NCBI GenBank assembly: GCA_900770535.1
Contig: CAAHDV010000098.1
Location: 1-5,761 of the forward strand
Reading direction: 5' to 3'
Source: Lachnospiraceae bacterium
GTDB lineage: Bacteria > Bacillota > Clostridia > Lachnospirales > Lachnospiraceae
Length of the DNA: 5,761 nucleotides
The notes beneath the pieces were generated by a model that saw only the letters and a program-made list of their open reading frames with translations, had not been told where the DNA came from and searched no databases. Position numbers and translations under genes: made by a program. Within the stretch, counting starts at the first letter, position 1; each line of letters begins with the position of its first letter. Below are positions 1 to 4,296 of the stretch, piece after piece.

Positions 1-7
1 CGTCCAT
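1..7 (-). CDS. Start of an unidentified gene, cut by the window edge
   Basis: An ATG at 7-5 followed by GAC opens a minus-strand gene of which only Met-Asp is visible. The case for a gene rests on context. A purine-rich AAGGAGA ribosome binding site lies at 27-21, and a near-consensus promoter lies at 62-90 on the same strand. The 13-base gap between that site and the ATG is longer than usual, but no ATG, GTG or TTG lies closer to it. It lies downstream of mazF in the same direction but appears to have its own promoter. The product cannot be named from two codons. Confidence 0.4.
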
Positions 8-61
8 ACTGATCTTGTTATCTCCTTCTTTTCTCTTTTGTATACACTATACTTCTTCCTG

Positions 62-90
62 ATTGTACGAAACTTCCGCCATTTCGTCAA
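62..90 (-). promoter_or_regulatory. Sigma-A-type promoter for the gene at the left edge
   Basis: Read on the minus strand, TTGACG (90-85) and TACAAT (67-62) are separated by exactly 17 bases, each hexamer matching consensus at five of six positions. Transcription would start near position 55 and give a leader of roughly 50 bases before the ATG at 7. It lies between the mazF stop codon and the next gene, so that gene can be expressed independently of nnr-alr-mazF. I saw no convincing terminator for mazF before it, so read-through is also possible. Confidence 0.6.
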
Positions 91-150
91 GGCGTAACAA
101 CGCATTTGCCTGTTTTCCGCCTGAGAAAGGCTCTTTTGATTCACAGCGAA

Positions 151-498
151 CTATGTAGTCAGCTCCAGACTCACCCGAAGGGCCTGGTTCACCTGCTCTA
201 ACAGTTCATCGTCAATATGGCAGATCCGCTCTTTCAGCCGCTGCTTGTCAATGGTGCGCAGCTGCTCTAAGAGGATCACGGAATCCTTGATCATGTCGCT
301 TTTTCTTGCGGACAGTTCCACATGCGTCGGCAGTTTGGCCTTATTCATGCGGGACGTAATGGCAGCGCAGATTACGGTAGGGCTGTGGCGGTTTCCCACA
401 TCGTTCTGGATGATGAGCACCGGCCGCACGCCTCCCTGCTCCGAGCCTACCACCGGCCGCAGGTCTGCATAATAAATATCGCCTCGTCTGATAATCAC
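151..498 (-). CDS. mazF: MazF/EndoA-family mRNA interferase (type II toxin)
   Basis: A 115-residue protein of the MazF/PemK family, cytoplasmic endoribonucleases that cut mRNA at short specific sequences; the Bacillus subtilis member (EndoA/NdoA) cuts at UACAU. From the chosen start the N-terminus reads [13 protein letters not shown], followed by [18 protein letters not shown], the core of the family. Arg25 and Thr48 fall at the same numbers as the catalytic Arg and Thr of B. subtilis MazF, and Ser19 is also present. [13 protein letters not shown] (77-89) is another hallmark. I chose the GTG at 498 because it has a GGAG nine bases upstream and reproduces the family's usual N-terminus. A GTG at 516 would add six residues with no good ribosome binding site. 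The gene is last in the apparent nnr-alr-mazF unit, 93 bases after alr. Unusually, no antitoxin gene precedes it. Function is confident from sequence; toxicity in this host is inferred. Confidence 0.95.
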   Translation of the reverse strand: MIIRRGDIYYADLRPVVGSEQGGVRPVLIIQNDVGNRHSPTVICAAITSRMNKAKLPTHVELSARKSDMIKDSVILLEQLRTIDKQRLKERICHIDDELLEQVNQALRVSLELTT

Positions 499-507
499 AG
501 TTTCACA

Positions 508-511
508 CTCC
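508..511 (-). promoter_or_regulatory. Ribosome binding site that decides the mazF start
   Basis: GGAG read on the minus strand, nine bases upstream of the GTG at 498. It lies inside the six extra codons that the alternative GTG at 516 would add, so it argues for the shorter protein. Confidence 0.6.
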
Positions 512-547
512 GTCACTGGTTTTCAAAGGTAGTATTGCCCTCTGCCA

Positions 548-575
548 GGCGGCGTATACACGGCTGCCCGTTTTT
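548..575 (+). terminator. Terminator-like hairpin between alr and mazF, facing the plus strand
   Basis: On the plus strand GGCGGCGT (548-555), loop ATAC (556-559) and ACGGCTGCC (560-568) form about eight base pairs, with one G-U pair and one bulged G. After CG comes TTTTT (571-575) and further pyrimidines. This has the shape of an intrinsic terminator for plus-strand transcripts, yet both flanking genes are on the minus strand. In the minus direction the same hairpin has no U-tract, so there it would act at most as an mRNA-stability or processing hairpin. Function is unproven. Confidence 0.35.
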
Positions 576-591
576 CTTCTCTATGATTATC

Positions 592-1761
592 CTATTCCGC
601 GAAGCAGTCCATCGTTCCCACTACCTTACCATTCCGGTAGTAAACCCGGGGCACACGTTTTCCGATGTCGCAGACCATCTCATAGTGGAATCCTCCGCAA
701 AGCTCCGCCAGACGCTCCATGGTGATTTCCTCATCCCCGTCTTTTCCGATCAGAGTCACCGGTGTATCTACATCAACCCCCGGGATATCGGTTACATCTA
801 CCATAAACTGGTCCATGCAGACACGGCCAAGGATTGGCGCGCGCTTTCCACAGATCAGCACATATCCGCGGTTGGATAAGCTCCTCGGATAACCGTCTCC
901 ATATCCCACCGGCACGGTAGCTACACGCATGGTGCGCTCCGTCACATAAGTGCCGCCGTAGCTGATCTCCTCGCCCGGCCCAATCTCCTTCACATAGGTA
1001 ACAAAGGATTTCAGTCCCAGAGCCGGTTTTAACGGTACCCTATCCTTCTGCACCTCATCCGACGGATACATGCCGTAAATGGTGATGCCGGCCCGGACAT
1101 AATTTAAGTTTGCCTCCGGCAGGTCAATGATACCCGCGCTGTTGGAGCAGTGCTTCATGGGAATCTCAAGCCCACGCGCTTTCAAAAGCTCCACAAAATG
1201 CAGGTAACGGCCAAGCTGGGTCATGGCAGAATTTTTTTCCGTCTCATCGGCTCTGGAAAAATGGGTAAACAGCCCCTCGATTTCTATGCCCGGAAGATTT
1301 CCGATGGCTGCTGCCAGGTCTGCTCCCGCTTCATCAGCCTCCATGCCAATGCGGCGCATGCCGGTATCCAGAGCCAGATGGATCTTCGCGGTTTTCTTCA
1401 GTCTCACTGCCATGTCTGACAGCGGTTTTGCCTGTTCCATCGTAAAGATGGCCGGGCGGATTTCCTCCTCAATGAGCTCCTGATAGCGGGATGGATGGGT
1501 CACGCCCAGGATCAGGATCATCTTTCTGATGTCATTGCGGCGCAGCAGCATGGCTTCATCTGCCGTTGCTACCGCATAACCATCCACGTAATCCTCAATG
1601 GCCTCTGCTACCGGAACGGAACCGTGTCCGTAAGCGTCGGTCTTGATCACGCCGATCATTCCTGTTTTCTGGTCAATATTTCTGCGCATGGACTCCATGT
1701 TAAAGGCGATGGCGTCCAGATCCACCGGTGCGTAAACCCGTGTATACTGCATGTGATTCAT
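592..1761 (-). CDS. alr: Alanine racemase (PLP-dependent)
   Basis: A 389-residue fold-type III alanine racemase, the normal length for the family. It interconverts L- and D-alanine in the cytoplasm and supplies D-alanine for peptidoglycan. The N-terminal TIM barrel holds the PLP lysine, Lys40, in IKTDAYGHG (39-47); most relatives read KANAYGHG or KADAYGHG. His167 (THFSRAD), Ser206 (CSNSA) and Arg223 (VRAGI) match the cofactor-binding positions. The C-terminal beta domain supplies the second catalytic base, Tyr268 (ISYGGTY), then GYGDGYPR (286-293) and GRVCMDQ (312-318). In HLALDTGMRRIG (128-139) the lysine usually carbamylated in the family is Ala130. The ATG at 1761 has GAGGAA 12 bases upstream; the next ATG, three codons in, would be still further from it. 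The gene follows nnr after 40 bases and is probably cotranscribed with it and with mazF. Confidence 0.97.
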   Translation of the reverse strand: MNHMQYTRVYAPVDLDAIAFNMESMRRNIDQKTGMIGVIKTDAYGHGSVPVAEAIEDYVDGYAVATADEAMLLRRNDIRKMILILGVTHPSRYQELIEEEIRPAIFTMEQAKPLSDMAVRLKKTAKIHLALDTGMRRIGMEADEAGADLAAAIGNLPGIEIEGLFTHFSRADETEKNSAMTQLGRYLHFVELLKARGLEIPMKHCSNSAGIIDLPEANLNYVRAGITIYGMYPSDEVQKDRVPLKPALGLKSFVTYVKEIGPGEEISYGGTYVTERTMRVATVPVGYGDGYPRSLSNRGYVLICGKRAPILGRVCMDQFMVDVTDIPGVDVDTPVTLIGKDGDEEITMERLAELCGGFHYEMVCDIGKRVPRVYYRNGKVVGTMDCFAE

Positions 1762-1801
1762 AATTTTACTCTGTTCCTCGTTTCTGTCTTTTTTACCGTT
1801 T

Positions 1802-3322
1802 TTATATTTCTTTTAAAATGCTGTCTGCCACATCTGTGGCCAGCACGCTGTTCTCTCCATACGCTGCTGCCGCATACTGTCCGGCGCGGCCATGTACATA
1901 CACACCGAAGGCCGCTGCCTCTGTGCATTCCATACCGCGGGCTAAAAGCCCGGCGATCACGCCGGTGAGCACATCCCCGGAACCGCCCTTTGCCATGGCG
2001 CTGCAGCCGCTCCGGTTGATCCAGGCAGCACCGTCCTTATCTGTCACTACCGTGACTGCATCCTTCAGCACGCAGACGGTTCCATAGCGGGCGCTGTAGG
2101 CCCTTGCCTCTCCCAGCGGATCCTTCTTCAGATCCGCGATGGGGACCGAAGTCAGGCGGCTCATCTCGCCCATATGCGGCGTAATGATGATGTTCTCTGT
2201 AAAATACCGGGTCAGATACGGGTGGACCGCCACGCAGTTTAAGCCGTCCGCGTCCAGCACAACCGGAACGTATGCGTCCGACAGTACAGTCTCCAGCAGA
2301 TATTCCGTATAGGGTTCCTGCCCCAGTCCCGGTCCGGTCACGATCACATCAGCCCAGGCGCATTCCTGCTCCAGGATGTTCTGCATGGCTTCCTCGTCTT
2401 CCGGGTCATAGCAGCTAACAATGGCCTCAGGAAGCTGGGTCTGCAGAACCTGCCGGTTTTCCTGTACCGTCAGAATCTTTACCAGCCCGGCCCCCGTACG
2501 GTAGGCACCAAGAGCGGAAAAATAAGCCGCTCCGCTCATGCCGCGGCTGCCCGCGATAACCAGCACCTTTCCAAACGTGCCTTTATTGCCATCCGGACGG
2601 CGCCTTGGAAGCCAGGTCAGATCCCCGGGCGTGATCACCTTTGCGTCCCAGCCGCTCTTAAGCAGACTGGCCTCAGGAAATCCGATATCGGCCACCACAA
2701 GTTTTCCCGCATACTGTCTGCCCGGATCAAGAAGCAGTCCGGTCTTTGCGTAACCAAACGTCACCGTAACATCGGCCTCCAGGGCAATCCCCATGACCTC
2801 GCCGGTGGTGCCGTGAATGCCGGATGGTGTGTCCACCGCAATGATTCCGGCTCCATACTGTTCCCGCATGGACTCAAGCATTTCCAGTACTTTCCGGTAT
2901 TCACCGCCGATTTCCCGGCCAAGGCCGATGCCAAACACCGCATCCAGTATGATGTCACACGGCGCTTCTTTGTATTCTGACACCCTGCTCTGCGCAAGAT
3001 TCAGATTTGCCGCAATCCGTTTCTGCGCCTTCATCTCTTCCGAATCATGTTCCGGATTGCCGGCAAACAAAAGGACGGTCTCATATCCACGTCCCTGCAG
3101 GATACGTCCCGCGGCAACACCATCTGCCCCGTTGTTTCCGGTACCGCACACAGCCAGGATCCGGGCCTTCTTTCCAAGATTCCGTTCTGCGGCCATATGC
3201 TCTGCGGCTTCTGCCACGGCGAGTGCTGCCCGTTCCATAAGTACCATGGACGGAATGCCGATCCCGTGTATGGTGTTCTGATCGATTGCTTTCATCTGCT
3301 GCGCCGTTACAGCGTAATCCAT
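1802..3322 (-). CDS. nnr: Bifunctional NAD(P)HX epimerase / ADP- or ATP-dependent NAD(P)HX dehydratase
   Basis: A 506-residue fusion of the two enzymes that repair NAD(P)H hydrates. The N-terminal YjeF_N domain (about 1-220) interconverts R- and S-NAD(P)HX. It shows CGTGNNGADG (59-68), the likely catalytic Asp127 in DAVFG, DTPSGI (164-169) and GYAKTG (190-195). The C-terminal ribokinase-like domain (about 230-506) dehydrates S-NAD(P)HX, in bacteria normally using ADP. It shows KGTFGKVLVIAGS (247-259), GPGLG (330-334), DADGLN (357-362), TPHMGEM (381-387) and KGGSGDVLTG (445-454) with the likely catalytic Asp450. I chose the ATG at 3322 because GAGGAGA ends six bases upstream and the protein then begins MDYAVTAQQMKAID, a normal family N-terminus. 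A TTG at 3379 would add 19 unconvincing residues and would start inside the U-tract of the rex terminator. It lies between rex and alr; no clear promoter of its own was found. Confidence 0.96.
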   Translation of the reverse strand: MDYAVTAQQMKAIDQNTIHGIGIPSMVLMERAALAVAEAAEHMAAERNLGKKARILAVCGTGNNGADGVAAGRILQGRGYETVLLFAGNPEHDSEEMKAQKRIAANLNLAQSRVSEYKEAPCDIILDAVFGIGLGREIGGEYRKVLEMLESMREQYGAGIIAVDTPSGIHGTTGEVMGIALEADVTVTFGYAKTGLLLDPGRQYAGKLVVADIGFPEASLLKSGWDAKVITPGDLTWLPRRRPDGNKGTFGKVLVIAGSRGMSGAAYFSALGAYRTGAGLVKILTVQENRQVLQTQLPEAIVSCYDPEDEEAMQNILEQECAWADVIVTGPGLGQEPYTEYLLETVLSDAYVPVVLDADGLNCVAVHPYLTRYFTENIIITPHMGEMSRLTSVPIADLKKDPLGEARAYSARYGTVCVLKDAVTVVTDKDGAAWINRSGCSAMAKGGSGDVLTGVIAGLLARGMECTEAAAFGVYVHGRAGQYAAAAYGENSVLATDVADSILKEI

Positions 3323-3328
3323 GTTCTG

Positions 3329-3335
3329 TCTCCTC
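3329..3335 (-). promoter_or_regulatory. Ribosome binding site that decides the nnr start
   Basis: GAGGAGA on the minus strand, six bases before the ATG at 3322. It is the strongest such site in the spacer and supports the 506-residue form over the longer TTG-initiated frame. Confidence 0.7.
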
Positions 3336-3377
3336 TCTGAGCCCGCACGCTCTCCTGTAAAGGGTGGATTGAAACTC

Positions 3378-3427
3378 AAAAAACCGGCAGGCAGGAGAAC
3401 TTATATTGTCCCCGCCTGTCGGCTTTT
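3378..3427 (-). terminator. Intrinsic terminator of rex
   Basis: The arms CCGGCAGGC (3384-3392) and GCCTGTCGG (3414-3422) pair over nine base pairs with one G-U. Two further G-C pairs are possible inside the 21-base loop after an A-C mismatch. In the rex direction the hairpin is followed by six U (3383-3378) and preceded by AAAAG. It lies about 20 bases beyond the rex stop codon. The A-tract on one side and TTTT on the other make it potentially bidirectional, but no plus-strand gene reads toward it. It separates rex from nnr, though read-through could still feed nnr. Confidence 0.8.
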
Positions 3428-3447
3428 ACCCCTGTTACACTCTGCCT

Positions 3448-4119
3448 CTAGGATTCCCCGCGAGCCTTCCTTTCCTCTTCCTTTTTCCGGTCCTGCATGC
3501 TGCAGACACGGTAGGACAGACGCATCAGACTCTCGGAAAGATGTACATTCTCAACTACAACATCATCTGGTACATTCAGGTCCACATGGGCAAAATTCCA
3601 GATTGCCTTGATTCCGGCATTCACCAGACGGTCTGCGATCTCCGGAGCCTTGGTCTTCGGAATGGTGAGCGCTGCCATCTGAACGTCATTGTCCTTGATG
3701 AACTGCTCCAGGTCGTCAACGCCCCGGATTTCAATACCGCGGACTACCAGACCGATGAGTCTCGGGTTGATATCGAACATACCTTTGATGATGAAGCCGC
3801 GCTTTTCAAAATTCGCGTAATTCGCAATGGCCTGTCCCAGGTTTCCGGCACCGATGATGATCAGGTTATGCTGACGATCGATTCCAAGGATCTTGCCAAT
3901 CTCTGTATACAGGTATTTTACGTTATAGCCATAGCCCTGCTGGCCGAATCCTCCGAAATTATTTAAATCCTGACGAATCTGGGAAGCAGTCACCTTCATC
4001 CGGGTACTCAGTTCATTGGATGAGATACGCTCTACACCTGATTCCAAAAGCTCTCCGAGATAACGGTAATACCGCGGAAGCCTTGTAATAACTGCTTTGG
4101 ATATCTCTCTGTTTTCCAT
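3448..4119 (-). CDS. rex: Redox-sensing transcriptional repressor Rex
   Basis: A 223-residue Rex protein, a homodimeric repressor that binds operators when NADH/NAD+ is low and leaves DNA when NADH binds. In anaerobes it typically controls fermentation and NADH-oxidising genes. The N-terminal winged helix (about 5-65) contains RLPRYYRYL (13-21) and the recognition segment ASQIRQDLNNFGGFGQQGYGY (45-65 region). The Rossmann domain has GAGNLG (90-95), and FDINP (115-119) ends its second strand. NVHLSESLMRLSYRV (191-205) is the C-terminal domain-swapped helix. The tail is unusually charged (DRKKEEERKARGES). I chose the ATG at 4119, nine bases after AGGAG. An in-frame ATG at 4128 abuts that AGGAG and would leave no spacing. 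The gene has a consensus promoter and its own terminator, so it is probably transcribed alone, divergently from the ABC-F gene. Binding-site features in its promoter suggest autoregulation, which is inferred. Confidence 0.96.
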   Translation of the reverse strand: MENREISKAVITRLPRYYRYLGELLESGVERISSNELSTRMKVTASQIRQDLNNFGGFGQQGYGYNVKYLYTEIGKILGIDRQHNLIIIGAGNLGQAIANYANFEKRGFIIKGMFDINPRLIGLVVRGIEIRGVDDLEQFIKDNDVQMAALTIPKTKAPEIADRLVNAGIKAIWNFAHVDLNVPDDVVVENVHLSESLMRLSYRVCSMQDRKKEEERKARGES

Positions 4120-4128
4120 GCTGCACAT

Positions 4129-4133
4129 CTCCT
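4129..4133 (-). promoter_or_regulatory. Ribosome binding site that decides the rex start
   Basis: AGGAG on the minus strand, nine bases upstream of the ATG at 4119 and directly touching the ATG at 4128. The spacing favours the shorter 223-residue Rex. Confidence 0.7.
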
Positions 4134-4154
4134 ATACGTAAACTATTGTAGTCT

Positions 4155-4183
4155 ATTATAACCGCTTGCGAAATCTATGTCAA
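4155..4183 (-). promoter_or_regulatory. Consensus sigma-A promoter of rex
   Basis: Minus strand TTGACA (4183-4178), 17-base spacer, TATAAT (4160-4155): a perfect match to consensus in both hexamers and in spacing. Transcription should start near 4148, giving a leader of about 30 bases. A promoter this strong for a repressor gene implies that repression, not promoter strength, sets its level; that is inference. Confidence 0.85.
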
Positions 4184-4194
4184 TGTTCAAACAA
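4177..4194 (-). promoter_or_regulatory. Candidate (degenerate) Rex operator over the rex -35 box
   Basis: The minus-strand 18-mer TTGTTTGAACATTGACAT matches the Firmicutes Rex consensus TTGTTAA-N4-TTAACAA at 10 of 14 defined positions. It overlaps the -35 hexamer, where bound repressor would block polymerase. A 10/14 match is weak: by simple base-frequency reasoning one or two are expected by chance in a window this size. Position is the main argument for it. Confidence 0.35.
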
Positions 4195-4204
4195 TTCCTG
4201 AACA
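4184..4204. repeat. Perfect inverted repeat upstream of the rex promoter
   Basis: TGTTCA (4184-4189) and TGAACA (4199-4204) are exact reverse complements separated by nine bases. The repeat abuts the rex -35 box and lies upstream of the ABC-F promoter on the other strand. The half-site TGTTCA resembles the Rex half-site TGTTAA, but the spacing is five bases too long for a standard Rex box. It could be an operator for another regulator or chance. Confidence 0.4.
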
Positions 4205-4223
4205 AAAAACACACAGAAAGCTC

Positions 4224-4253
4224 TTTACAAGTGCCAAATTCCTATATTATACT
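4224..4253 (+). promoter_or_regulatory. Probable promoter of the ABC-F gene
   Basis: TTTACA (4224-4229), an 18-base spacer and TATACT (4248-4253), each hexamer one base off consensus. Transcription would begin near 4260, leaving a leader of about 36 bases. That is too short for the leader peptide and attenuator seen upstream of many antibiotic-resistance ABC-F genes, which points to constitutive housekeeping expression. Confidence 0.5.
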
Positions 4254-4296
4254 TGATAAGTCTTATAGTAGAAAACGTAACGAAATGGAGTTATCT

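Noticed and set aside
92..103. GCGT-AACA-ACGC inverted repeat beside the promoter at 62-90
   Set aside because: The arms are only four bases and there is no supporting context beyond proximity to the -35 box.
119..137. GCCT-GAGAA-AGGC hairpin followed by TCTTTT on the plus strand
   Set aside because: The stem has only four base pairs and no plus-strand gene precedes it; in the mazF direction it has no U-tract.
499..516. Upstream GTG start for mazF at 516, adding six residues
   Set aside because: It lacks a well-placed ribosome binding site and shifts Arg25 and Thr48 off the family numbering; the GTG at 498 has GGAG at nine bases.
523..561. 12-codon GTG-started frame between alr and mazF as a mini antitoxin
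   Set aside because: It is far too short for a MazE-type protein and has no ribosome binding site at proper spacing.
322..879. Plus-strand open frame of 185 codons opposite mazF and alr
   Set aside because: It overlaps two confidently identified genes in antisense, has no family-like motifs, and is explained by the codon bias of the opposite strand.
3323..3379. TTG start for nnr at 3379, adding 19 residues
   Set aside because: The extra residues resemble nothing in the family, the TTG sits in the rex terminator tail, and the ATG at 3322 has a strong GAGGAGA.
3406..3966. Plus-strand open frame of 186 codons opposite rex
   Set aside because: It is an antisense shadow of rex with no recognisable domain and no promoter seen.
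4120..4128. ATG at 4128 as the rex start
   Set aside because: The AGGAG site touches this ATG directly, so ribosomes would more likely start at 4119.
4256..4266. 11-base palindrome ATAAG-T-CTTAT at the presumed ABC-F transcription start
   Set aside because: It is short and AT-rich, and so likely by chance; no regulator with this operator is recognised.
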